From an uncultured Ruminococcus sp. (GTDB taxonomy: Bacteria; Bacillota; Clostridia; Oscillospirales; Acutalibacteraceae): a DNA stretch of 6,223 nucleotides. The stretch spans positions 1 through 6,223 of the forward strand of contig CACYCD010000086.1 in the NCBI GenBank assembly GCA_902772755.1, in the 5' to 3' direction. The position numbers and the translations under genes were made by a program. This document shows positions 1 through 4,862 of this stretch, in pieces; within the stretch, counting starts at the first letter, position 1; each line of letters begins with the position of its first letter. Under the pieces are notes generated by a model that was not told where the DNA came from, did not search any database, and saw only the letters and a list, made by a program, of their open reading frames with translations.

Positions 1-629
1 AAGGCACTTTCAATAAGAATTGTTCCGCTTCCGCACATTGGGTCGATCACGGTATGGTCTGCCCTCACCATTGACAGCTCAGCCAGCACTGCCGCAAGGG
101 TTTCCTTGATCGGGGCTGTATTGGAGTTCTCTCTGTAGCCACGCTTATAAAGACCTGCTCCACCGGTATCGAGCATAATGCTCACCTTGTCCTTGAATAT
201 GAGGAACTGTATCTGATGCACACTTCCGCTCTCTTCCAGCCAATCGGTGCCATAGGCTTTTGCGAGTGCTTTGGCTGCGGACTTTTTGATGATTTTCTGA
301 CAGTCGGGTACGGACATCAGCTGACTTGACAGACAGGTACCCTTGACGGGGAATTTGTCTGTTTTTCCGATATAATCAGCCCAATTTATCCTGCTTACAC
401 CGCTGAACAGCTCTTCAAAGCTCTTTGCCGTAAAGCTGTCAAGCAGAATTAAGATGCGTTCTGCATAACGTGAATTTATATTTGCACGGGCAAGGATATC
501 TGCACCTCCGCTGAACAAGACTCTGCCGTTTTCGGATCGAACATCCTTTGCTCCCATAAATCTGAGTTCGTTTGCCACCAAGCCCTCCACACCGAGCAGA
601 CAGGTGGCAACCATTTTGTAATTTTTCAT
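1..629 (-). CDS. THUMP-domain class I SAM-dependent rRNA methyltransferase (RlmL/YpsC-like), 3' part missing
   Basis: This is the N-terminal 209 residues of a predicted 23S rRNA guanine-N2 methyltransferase of the RlmL/YpsC family; the reading frame runs off the left edge. I translated it from an ATG at 629-627, preceded by GGAGA at 638-634. The opening residues (VATCLLGVEGLVANEL) are typical of the family. A THUMP RNA-binding region spans about residues 50-155. The linker signature LYKRGYR (160-166) and APIKETLAA (172-180) follow, then SAM-binding motif I, DPMCGSGTILIE (196-207). Full-length relatives are around 375-385 residues, so the rest of the Rossmann methyltransferase domain lies outside the window. 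The family modifies 23S rRNA during large-subunit assembly; the exact target base here is not deducible. It sits directly after the hpf terminator, so its expression is uncertain. Confidence 0.9.
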   Translation of the reverse strand, partial: MKNYKMVATCLLGVEGLVANELRFMGAKDVRSENGRVLFSGGADILARANINSRYAERILILLDSFTAKSFEELFSGVSRINWADYIGKTDKFPVKGTCLSSQLMSVPDCQKIIKKSAAKALAKAYGTDWLEESGSVHQIQFLIFKDKVSIMLDTGGAGLYKRGYRENSNTAPIKETLAAVLAELSMVRADHTVIDPMCGSGTILIESA

Positions 630-651
630 ATTATCTCCGACTATTACTAAT

Positions 652-682
652 AAAAAGGGCAATGACAAACTGCCATTGCCCT
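652..682 (-). terminator. Rho-independent terminator after hpf
   Basis: Read on the minus strand, a perfect 9-bp stem (AGGGCAATG, 682-674, with CATTGCCCT, 664-656) encloses a 9-nt loop and is followed at once by TTTTT (656-652, sharing the last stem base). It begins 5 nt after the hpf stop codon. The form is that of a classic intrinsic terminator and it should end the mazG-to-hpf transcript. The start codon of the next gene in the same direction is only 22 nt downstream. Confidence 0.88.
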
Positions 683-687
683 GTTCC

Positions 688-1215
688 TTATCTTTCGGGT
701 TCTATCAAGCCATAGTTACCCTTTTTGCGTTTATAAACAACATTTATCTCGTCAGTTTCTGCATTGATAAACACAAAAAAGTCGTGACTAAGCATATTCA
801 TCTGCAAAATAGCCTCTTCAACCGAAATCGGCTTTACAGGAACAGCCTTGGTGCGAATGTCAAACTCTTCCTCCTCAGCGATATCCTCATCGGGCAAAAG
901 CTGATCTATCTTGCTGATATTCTCCCTAAGCCTGCGTTCAAGCTTGGTCTTGTTTTTTCTGAGCTGTCTGCCGAGGTTGTCAACCACGCAGTCAAGTGCG
1001 TCGTTCATCTCGTCCTTGGTATCCTCTACCCTGAAGATCATACCCTTGTCGTTGACGGTGACTTCAACCGTTTGACGGTTTTTGTACATTGTCACAACAA
1101 CTGAGGCAACAGCCTCCTCGGAAAATATCTTTTGATATTTGGAGAGTTTTTTCTCACACAATTCCTTGAAATTATCCCTTAAATTTACTTTTCTTGCTGT
1201 GTAGGTAATTTTCAT
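688..1215 (-). CDS. hpf: Ribosome hibernation promoting factor, long form
   Basis: The 175-residue product matches the long HPF class (B. subtilis YvyD/HPF). In this class the N-terminal domain binds the decoding centre of idle 30S subunits, and the C-terminal domain dimerises to join two 70S ribosomes into inactive 100S particles. The N-terminal domain covers about residues 1-100 (start MKITYTARKVNL, basic helix around RQLRKNKTKLERRLR at 83-97). An acidic linker (PDEDIAEEEEFD, about 108-119) follows. The conserved C-terminal dimerisation domain is residues 121-175, with VKPISVEEAILQMNMLSHDFFVF and the ending YGLIEPE. The ATG at 1215 has an excellent site, AAGGAGGT (1230-1223), 7 nt upstream. 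The gene lies 18 bp after the S1 gene and is followed by a terminator, so it is probably last in the operon. A stress or stationary-phase promoter of its own would have to lie inside the S1 gene; I see none that convinces. Confidence 0.95.
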   Translation of the reverse strand: MKITYTARKVNLRDNFKELCEKKLSKYQKIFSEEAVASVVVTMYKNRQTVEVTVNDKGMIFRVEDTKDEMNDALDCVVDNLGRQLRKNKTKLERRLRENISKIDQLLPDEDIAEEEEFDIRTKAVPVKPISVEEAILQMNMLSHDFFVFINAETDEINVVYKRKKGNYGLIEPER

Positions 1216-1233
1216 TGAAAATACCTCCTTCTT

Positions 1234-1698
1234 TTATTTTCTTCCGCCTCTACGTGAGTAGCCACGGTTTTCGTTTCCACGCTTCAGATCGGACATCTTA
1301 TCCTCTGAGGTACGCTTAAAGCGACTCATCATATCCTCAAAGGAGTTGTTGTCGTTTCCGCCTGCTTCCCACTGATAATCTCCCGGAGAAGTCACTTTGG
1401 GAGCAGGGACATAGGGTTTTCTGGGCTGTCTGGGCTTGGGCTTAGGCTTGGGCTTTACCGGTGGCTTTTCCAGATTAGCCTTGATTGAAAGGGCTATCTT
1501 TCCCTTTTCATTTGAAATAACTTTAACGGTGACCTCGTCACCCACCGATAAAACATCATTGATATCATTGACATACTCATGAGATATCTCAGAAATATGC
1601 ACCATACCCGACTTATTTTCGGGAAGTGCAACAAATGCTCCGAATTTGAGTATGCTTGTCACCTTGCCTGTTACGACCGAACCTACTTCCACTGCCAT
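1234..1698 (-). CDS. yabR: S1-domain RNA-binding protein, YabR-like
   Basis: The 154-residue protein has one S1 (OB-fold) RNA-binding domain at about residues 1-74, with the classic signatures GKVTSILKFGAFVAL (11-25), GMVHISEIS (31-39) and GDEVTVKVI (53-61). A proline/lysine linker follows (about 79-100, including four KP repeats). The C-terminal tail contains FEDMMSRF and SEDKMSDLKR (120-140) and ends in a basic, RGG-like stretch (GYSRRGGRK). Single-S1 proteins of the YabR/GSP13 type associate with ribosomes or RNA; the precise role is not established from sequence. Its place after divIC is the same as yabR in Bacillus, which supports the name. The start is an ATG at 1698 with AAGGGG (1710-1705) 6 nt upstream. 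It lies 21 bp after divIC and 18 bp before hpf, so it is almost certainly cotranscribed. Confidence 0.9.
   Translation of the reverse strand: MAVEVGSVVTGKVTSILKFGAFVALPENKSGMVHISEISHEYVNDINDVLSVGDEVTVKVISNEKGKIALSIKANLEKPPVKPKPKPKPRQPRKPYVPAPKVTSPGDYQWEAGGNDNNSFEDMMSRFKRTSEDKMSDLKRGNENRGYSRRGGRK
1432..1455 (-). repeat. Four tandem hexamers encoding (Lys-Pro)4 in the S1 protein linker
   Basis: On the plus strand the bases read gggctt, gggctt, aggctt, gggctt: four 6-bp units, three identical and one with a single change. On the coding strand each unit is AAG CCC or AAG CCT, giving Lys-Pro four times in the linker behind the S1 domain. Unit gain or loss would keep the frame and change only the linker length. 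Confidence 0.85.
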
Positions 1699-1719
1699 AA
1701 ATATCCCCTTGTGTTGAAC

Positions 1720-2091
1720 CTAATCGCCTGAAATATTGACAAAGACACGTTCGCCGGCATGCAGATATCCGTCTTCTTTTGCCTTTTGTTCAATATACTC
1801 CTCGTTTTCTTTATCTGACAAATTATAGATATTTGTCAATTCCTCGTTTTTGATTTCCTGAACGGTAATTTGGCTTTCTAAAGATTTAAGCTTTTCCTGC
1901 TTGCGGTTGATTTCCTCATACTGTGTCACCAGTGAATAGACTGCATAGATGGCAAAACACCCAATAGCAATATACAGAAGCACCTTGCTTAAACGAATCT
2001 TACGCTTGGGAAGCTCTACCTCCTTAACAACACCTTCATCGTCGGAAATCAAATCATTTTCAACTTTGGAAGTTTTGTTATCTTTATCCAT
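1720..2091 (-). CDS. divIC: Septum formation initiator DivIC (FtsB family)
   Basis: The 123-residue bitopic membrane protein has the layout of DivIC/FtsB. A charged cytoplasmic N-terminus (about 1-35, ending in the basic LPKRKIRLSK) is followed by a single transmembrane helix (about 36-57). Then come an outward coiled coil (about 58-90, rich in E, K, Q and L) and a short C-terminal globular part with the family-like pattern YIEQKAKEDGYLHAGERVF (99-117). DivIC acts with FtsL and DivIB/FtsQ in the divisome and helps activate septal wall synthesis. The ATG at 2091 directly follows the yabQ stop codon (TAAATG, no gap). AAGGG (2106-2102) inside the end of yabQ may serve as its ribosome binding site, 10 nt upstream. 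Position after yabQ and before yabR matches Bacillus and clostridia. Identity rests on topology, motif and synteny together. Confidence 0.9.
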   Translation of the reverse strand: MDKDNKTSKVENDLISDDEGVVKEVELPKRKIRLSKVLLYIAIGCFAIYAVYSLVTQYEEINRKQEKLKSLESQITVQEIKNEELTNIYNLSDKENEEYIEQKAKEDGYLHAGERVFVNISGD

Positions 2092-2538
2092 TTAACGACT
2101 ACCCTTTTTCATAGAAAATCTAACTACGCTCTTATTTACTAAATTATACACTAAAAAGACCGCAGATTTCAATAGTTTTGCAAAAATATTTTTAATTTTT
2201 AAAAGATTTTTTACTGAAAATCCGATTATAACTCTTATAAGTCCAAATAAGGGGGAAAAAAACCACCTGCCCAGCGTCAATCTGAGTGCCGTAAACACCA
2301 AAATCATTGAAACGGGCATATATATCCTGACCTCGCCAAAGTTGTACGCAAGCGAAAACATAAACAAAACGATGCCGAAGCTTAGGCAGAACAGCACGTC
2401 ACAGACTATGCAGACTGACCTTTTGTTGGCTGAAAGGTATCTTACCAGCCGAAGCACCTCGTACCACAGATAGATGAACACTCCCCAAAGTGCCGAATAC
2501 ATCAGCACCGCCGGATGAAAGGTTTTGTAAAGTCCCAT
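2092..2538 (-). CDS. yabQ: Spore cortex biosynthesis membrane protein YabQ
   Basis: The 148-residue hydrophobic protein has three likely membrane helices (about 10-30, 43-65 and 72-90), a further hydrophobic stretch around 93-108, and a basic C-terminus (KKGSR). Family-like features are the arginine pattern after helix 1 (EVLRLVRYL, 27-35), an aspartate at the start of helix 2 (D47), and AYNFGEVRIY (64-73) between helices 2 and 3. YabQ is a mother-cell protein made under sigma-E in Bacillus and needed for the spore cortex; its biochemical function is unknown. Bacillus YabQ is longer (about 210 residues); I recall clostridial forms near this length, so I do not read this as truncation. The start ATG overlaps the yabP stop as TAATG. 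The only upstream site is a weak AAAAGG (2555-2550), 11 nt away, so translation probably depends on coupling to yabP. Confidence 0.9.
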   Translation of the reverse strand: MGLYKTFHPAVLMYSALWGVFIYLWYEVLRLVRYLSANKRSVCIVCDVLFCLSFGIVLFMFSLAYNFGEVRIYMPVSMILVFTALRLTLGRWFFSPLFGLIRVIIGFSVKNLLKIKNIFAKLLKSAVFLVYNLVNKSVVRFSMKKGSR

Positions 2539-2792
2539 TATCTGAGCAACCTTTTCAAAAAACCTTTGTCGGTGTTCTCACTGATATACTGCATCGAGTT
2601 CACCTTGCCGTCAATATCTGCACGGAACTGTTCAAGGTTCAGGTTATTTATATGCAGGCATTCACCCTTGATTATCAGAGAACAGCCCTCCATAGAGAGG
2701 ACGATGCTCTCTTCGTTAAAGGCATTTACATCTGTCACTCCCGTGACGGTGAGTTCTCTTCTGTCCTTCAAAATAAGCTGATTTTCTGTCAC
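2538..2792 (-). CDS. yabP: Sporulation protein YabP
   Basis: This small soluble protein (84 residues from the start chosen here) belongs to the YabP family, made in the mother cell during sporulation. The matching core is LILKDRRELTVTGVTDVNAF, then EESIVLSMEG, then the signature LIIKGECLHINNLNLEQ, DGKVNSMQYI and a C-terminal GFLKRLLR. The biochemical role is unknown; it is always found with yabQ. No ATG fits. Two in-frame GTG codons do: 2804-2802 (88 residues, no ribosome binding site) and 2792-2790 (GGGGA at 2802-2798, 5 nt upstream). I prefer the second; the core is unaffected. The stop overlaps the yabQ start by one base, indicating translational coupling. A candidate sigma-E promoter lies just upstream. 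Confidence 0.87.
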   Translation of the reverse strand: MTENQLILKDRRELTVTGVTDVNAFNEESIVLSMEGCSLIIKGECLHINNLNLEQFRADIDGKVNSMQYISENTDKGFLKRLLR

Positions 2793-2797
2793 ACGTA

Positions 2798-2802
2798 TCC
2801 CC
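2798..2802 (-). promoter_or_regulatory. Ribosome binding site deciding the yabP start
   Basis: GGGGA on the minus strand lies 5 nt before the GTG at 2792-2790. The GTG four codons further upstream (2804-2802) overlaps this site and has only AGTAAGT before it. This favours the shorter YabP, but both starts remain possible. Confidence 0.5.
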
Positions 2803-2826
2803 ACACTTACTATAGAATTGCATAAA

Positions 2827-2854
2827 ATGTTATGCGGGGAAAAATTAAATATTA
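2827..2854 (-). promoter_or_regulatory. Candidate sigma-E (mother-cell sporulation) promoter for yabP-yabQ
   Basis: On the minus strand TAATATT (2854-2848) fits the sigma-E -35 consensus KMATATT at all seven positions. It is followed after 13 bp by CATAACAT (2834-2827), which fits the -10 consensus CATACAHT at six of eight. The spacer is about one base shorter than usual. The -35 overlaps the rqcP stop codon. Predicted transcription would begin near 2820, about 28 nt before the preferred yabP start. yabP and yabQ are sigma-E controlled in Bacillus, which makes the placement meaningful. A short inverted repeat (GCATAA/TTATGC, 2835-2820) overlaps the -10. Confidence 0.5.
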
Positions 2855-3091
2855 CACAGGGCGGTACAGCTCGGAGGCTTCTTCCTTGCGGACAGTTTCT
2901 TTTACTGATACGACCTCAACGGACACTGTCCTCTCACCCAGAGTGAGGTCTATCCTGTCGCCTTCTTTTACGTTTTGGGAGGCACGGGCGACCTTGCCGT
3001 TGACAAGCACCTTGCCTGCATCACAGGCTTCATTGGCAACGGTTCGGCGTTTGATTATTCGGCTCACTTTTAAGAATTTATCCAATCTCAT
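2852..3091 (-). CDS. rqcP: S4-domain RNA-binding protein RqcP (YabO/Hsp15-like)
   Basis: This 79-residue protein is essentially one S4 RNA-binding domain. It opens with the hallmark MRLDKFLKVSRIIKRRTVA, continues with the conserved turn GKVLVNGKVARAS and VKEGDRIDL, and ends KEEASELYRPV, close to Bacillus YabO/RqcP. In Bacillus RqcP binds the 50S subunit with RqcH and supports alanine tailing of stalled nascent chains in ribosome quality control; the older name hslR refers to E. coli Hsp15, a related heat-shock protein. I start at the ATG 3091-3089, because GGAG (3101-3098) lies 6 nt upstream and homologues begin exactly at MRLDKF. A TTG at 3103 would add four residues (MELR) but overlaps that binding site. 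It follows hup after a 55-bp gap that contains a hairpin. Confidence 0.92.
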   Translation of the reverse strand: MRLDKFLKVSRIIKRRTVANEACDAGKVLVNGKVARASQNVKEGDRIDLTLGERTVSVEVVSVKETVRKEEASELYRPV

Positions 3092-3097
3092 ACGCAA

Positions 3098-3102
3098 CTC
3101 CA
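3098..3102 (-). promoter_or_regulatory. Ribosome binding site deciding the rqcP start
   Basis: TGGAG on the minus strand, 6 nt before the ATG at 3091-3089, supports starting RqcP at MRLDKF rather than at the TTG (3103-3101), which overlaps this site. The site begins 8 nt after the base of the upstream hairpin, so the hairpin itself leaves it free. Confidence 0.7.
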
Positions 3103-3110
3103 AATATTGG

Positions 3111-3140
3111 GGGACTGCACCAAGCTACGGATACAGTCCC
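3111..3140 (-). other. Hairpin in the hup-rqcP intergenic gap, no U-tract
   Basis: On the minus-strand transcript GGGACTG (3140-3134) pairs with CAGTCCC (3117-3111). Pairing continues inward through T-G, A-T, T-G and C-G, giving an 11-bp stem with an 8-nt loop. It starts 6 nt after the hup stop codon. The bases after it (CC AATATTTGG) are not a U-tract, so it is not a normal intrinsic terminator. It may protect the 3' end of a hup transcript or mark a processing point; that role is inferred. Confidence 0.6.
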
Positions 3141-3146
3141 TGAACA

Positions 3147-3449
3147 TCATTCCGTTTCTTCCGTTTTTATATCTGCAACAGCTACCTTTTCTTTGAAGGA
3201 CTTGCCTGCTCTGAAGGTGGGAAGATATGATGCCTCTATGACCATAGGCTCCTTTGAACGGGGGTTTACTCCCTCTCTAGCCTTTCTTTCTCTCACATCA
3301 AAAATACCGAAACCACTGATATGGACCTTCTCTCCGCTTGCAACCGTGTCCATAATTGCTTCAAACACTGCGTTTACGATCGGTTCTGCGTCCTTTTTCT
3401 TCATATTGCAGATTTCAGCTGTTTTTAAAACCAGATCTGCTTTTTTCAT
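3147..3449 (-). CDS. hup: HU family DNA-binding protein
   Basis: The 100-residue product is a typical HU/IHF-family histone-like protein, which forms dimers that bend and compact DNA in the nucleoid. Visible landmarks are the N-terminal helices (MKKADLVLKTAEICNMKKKDAEPIVNAVF in outline), the dimer-core GEKVHISGFGIFDVRERKARE (39-59), the DNA-binding arm with the intercalating-proline region GVNPRSKEPMVI (60-71), and the closing PTFRAGKSFKEKV (77-89). A short acidic tail follows (DIKTEETE), slightly longer than the 90-residue norm. The ATG at 3449 has GGAGG (3463-3459) 9 nt upstream. The gene lies 17 bp after mazG and before rqcP, an arrangement I associate with clostridia; Bacillus lacks hup at this spot. 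Because HU is usually abundant, the hairpin just after the gene may help set its mRNA level apart from that of its neighbours. Confidence 0.95.
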   Translation of the reverse strand: MKKADLVLKTAEICNMKKKDAEPIVNAVFEAIMDTVASGEKVHISGFGIFDVRERKAREGVNPRSKEPMVIEASYLPTFRAGKSFKEKVAVADIKTEETE

Positions 3450-3466
3450 AATGTTTGTCCTCCCTG

Positions 3467-4267
3467 TTATTCTGCCGAATATGCTTTAACTTCATCCCAC
3501 AGAGCATCCAGCTCTTGGAGTGAGGCAGTTTTCATATCGATTTCACGTTCTGTTGCCAGCTTCTCCACCTTTGAAAAACGTGAAATAAATTTTTCACAGG
3601 CATCTGCAAGTGCCTGTTCGCTGTCAACGCCGACAAATCTTGAAACATTCACCACTGCGAACAGCAGGTCTCCCAGCTCCTCTGCGGTATTCTCCCTGTC
3701 ATTGTTCGCTATTGCCTGATAAACCTCGTCCAATTCCTCGCTCACCTTTTGCAAGGCTCCGTTGGTATCGTCCCAGTCAAAGCCTGCTTTAGCAGCTTTC
3801 TTTTGGATTTTTTCACTTCTTATCAGTGAAGGCAGAGCTTTTGAAACGCTGTTCATTGCCTCTGTTACCGTGGTTTGGGCTTTGGTCTGCATTTTAATCT
3901 TGTCCCAATTGTCCAGCACCTTTTCAGTGGTTTCGGCAACGGTATCGCCGAATACGTGCGGATGTCTTATTATGAGCTTTTTGCACACTCCGTCGCACAC
4001 ATCGTCAATATTGAATGACTGCTTCTCGGTTTCCAATTCAGCGTGAAAAACCACCTGTAGCATAACATCTCCGAGTTCTTCCTTCAAAAGCTCGGTGTCA
4101 TCGGTATCAATTGCTTCTATCGCCTCATAGACTTCTTCAATAAAGTCACGGCGAATGGACTTGTGATCCTGCTCTCTGTCCCAGGGGCAACCGTTTGGTG
4201 AACGCAATATTTTTACTATTTGTACCAAATCTTCAAATTTGTATACCCGCTTCTGCTTAAAATCCAT
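3467..4267 (-). CDS. mazG: Nucleoside triphosphate pyrophosphohydrolase MazG
   Basis: The 266-residue protein has two MazG domains in tandem, the usual full-length form. It hydrolyses (d)NTPs to the monophosphate and pyrophosphate, which cleans aberrant nucleotides from the pool. Domain 1 carries CPWDREQ (27-33), the metal-binding EEVYE (44-48) and EELGD (63-67), then RHPHVFGD (101-108). Domain 2 carries KAGFDWDD (160-167), EELDE (177-181) and EELGD (196-200). All expected acidic residues of both EExxE...ExxD motifs are present. The ATG at 4267 has GGAGG (4279-4275) 7 nt upstream and a strong vegetative promoter behind that, so mazG is the first gene of the leftward operon. In Bacillus the corresponding yabN has an extra N-terminal methylase domain; this protein lacks it, and its motif spacing is that of free-standing MazG. 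Confidence 0.96.
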   Translation of the reverse strand: MDFKQKRVYKFEDLVQIVKILRSPNGCPWDREQDHKSIRRDFIEEVYEAIEAIDTDDTELLKEELGDVMLQVVFHAELETEKQSFNIDDVCDGVCKKLIIRHPHVFGDTVAETTEKVLDNWDKIKMQTKAQTTVTEAMNSVSKALPSLIRSEKIQKKAAKAGFDWDDTNGALQKVSEELDEVYQAIANNDRENTAEELGDLLFAVVNVSRFVGVDSEQALADACEKFISRFSKVEKLATEREIDMKTASLQELDALWDEVKAYSAE

Positions 4268-4302
4268 ATTTCAACCTCCAAAGCGGTAAAGTCACAAACA
4301 TT

Positions 4303-4331
4303 ATTTTACTCCATAAAAACGCAATAGTCAA
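4303..4331 (-). promoter_or_regulatory. Vegetative (sigma-A) promoter of the mazG operon
   Basis: On the minus strand TTGACT (4331-4326) and TAAAAT (4308-4303) are separated by exactly 17 bp; each matches the consensus at five of six positions. Transcription should start near 4296, leaving a leader of about 28 nt that includes the mazG ribosome binding site. This promoter probably drives mazG through hpf. Confidence 0.82.
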
Positions 4332-4469
4332 GCGATTTTTCACAAAAATAAATGCAAATTCAGTATTTATACCTGATTGGCAGAGCGGTGATAATCGGGC
4401 GTCTCTGATCCGATCGCACCATTTATTCAGCTTTTTTTCAAACAAGCCCTAAAAAATTATGCTAACCCC
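4332..4469. other. Spacer between divergent promoters, with competing inverted repeats
   Basis: No gene is visible here. Two inverted repeats share one arm. In the first, 4375-4385 (GATTGG then CAGAG) pairs with 4403-4407 and 4410-4415, with a two-base bulge and one G-T pair. In the second, GGTG (4387-4390) and ATCGG (4394-4398) pair with CCGAT (4410-4414) and CACC (4417-4420). Both use 4410-4414, so only one can form at a time. A-rich bases at 4451-4459 before the groES -35 could act as an UP element. I found no promoter that would transcribe the repeats. Confidence 0.5.
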
Positions 4470-4498
4470 TTGACAAAGGAAGATATTGGTTATACAAT
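4470..4498 (+). promoter_or_regulatory. Vegetative (sigma-A) promoter of groES-groEL
   Basis: TTGACA (4470-4475) is a perfect -35. TACAAT (4493-4498) after a 17-bp spacer matches the -10 at five of six positions. Transcription should begin near 4505, inside the CIRCE element, so a repressor bound there would block initiation. Confidence 0.88.
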
Positions 4499-4502
4499 AG
4501 TG

Positions 4503-4529
4503 TTAGCACTCAAAGGTAAAGAGTGCTAA
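4503..4529 (+). promoter_or_regulatory. CIRCE operator (HrcA binding site)
   Basis: TTAGCACTC (4503-4511), nine spacer bases and GAGTGCTAA (4521-4529) make a perfect match to the CIRCE consensus. CIRCE is bound by the heat-shock repressor HrcA, whose activity depends on GroEL, giving feedback control of chaperonin synthesis. It lies 4 bp after the -10 and covers the predicted start of transcription; in the mRNA it also forms a 9-bp stem in the 5' leader. hrcA is not in this window. Confidence 0.97.
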
Positions 4530-4562
4530 TTTCAGACACAAAGATCAAGGAGGAGCTATATT

Positions 4563-4847
4563 ATGACAATCAAGCCACTTGCAGACAAAGTAGTAGTCAA
4601 AGTTGAGGAAGCAGAGCAGACAACTGCTTCCGGCATTATCCTGTCAGCCTCTGCACAGGAAAAACCGTCCTTTGCAACCGTTGTTGCAGTCGGACCCGGC
4701 GGAACTGTTGACGGCAAAGAGGTCGTGATGACCGTCAAAGAGGGTGACAAGGTCATCACCTCCAAATACAGCGGTACTCAGGTAAAGCTTGACGGCGAAG
4801 AGTACACAATCGTTTCACAGTCAGACATTTTAGCTATTGTAGAATAA
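4563..4847 (+). CDS. groES: Co-chaperonin GroES
   Basis: The 94-residue Cpn10 protein forms the seven-membered lid of the GroEL folding chamber in the cytoplasm. It starts with the family signature MTIKPLADKVVVKV (1-14). The mobile loop that docks on GroEL is about 16-34, with the hydrophobic contact GIIL (24-27). The roof loop region is GPGGTVDGK (44-52), and the C-terminal half carries GDKVITSKYSGTQVKLDGEE and SQSDILAIVE. Length is normal and nothing is missing. The ATG at 4563 has AAGGAGG (4547-4553) 9 nt upstream. It is the first gene of the groE operon, behind a strong promoter and a perfect CIRCE element, and groEL begins 18 bp after its stop codon. Confidence 0.98.
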   Translation: MTIKPLADKVVVKVEEAEQTTASGIILSASAQEKPSFATVVAVGPGGTVDGKEVVMTVKEGDKVITSKYSGTQVKLDGEEYTIVSQSDILAIVE

Positions 4848-4862
4848 GAAAGAAGGATTTGA

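Noticed and set aside
630..670. Promoter for the methyltransferase (TTGTCA at 670-665 on the minus strand)
   Set aside because: The only candidate -10 (TAATAG) matches three of six positions, and transcription would then begin at or within the ribosome binding site.
676..1104. Plus-strand open frame of 142 codons opposite hpf
   Set aside because: It begins inside the hpf terminator, has no ribosome binding site and lies wholly on the antisense of an intact conserved gene.
3092..3103. TTG start four codons upstream for RqcP
   Set aside because: It overlaps the ribosome binding site of the ATG at 3091, and relatives begin at MRLDKF.
3111..3140. Terminator after hup
   Set aside because: The stem is good but no U-tract follows on the minus strand, and the operon clearly continues into rqcP; I kept it only as a hairpin of unknown role.
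4362..4421. tRNA-like stretch: TTGGCAGAGC resembles a D-arm and the segment ends in CACCA
   Set aside because: There is no GCTC partner for the D-stem, no acceptor stem, no TTC-type T-loop, and only about 60 nt where about 75 are needed. At best a chance or strongly decayed resemblance.
4257..4445. Minus-strand open frame of 62 codons upstream of mazG
   Set aside because: It begins with TTG without a ribosome binding site, runs through the mazG promoter and start, and its product resembles nothing I know.
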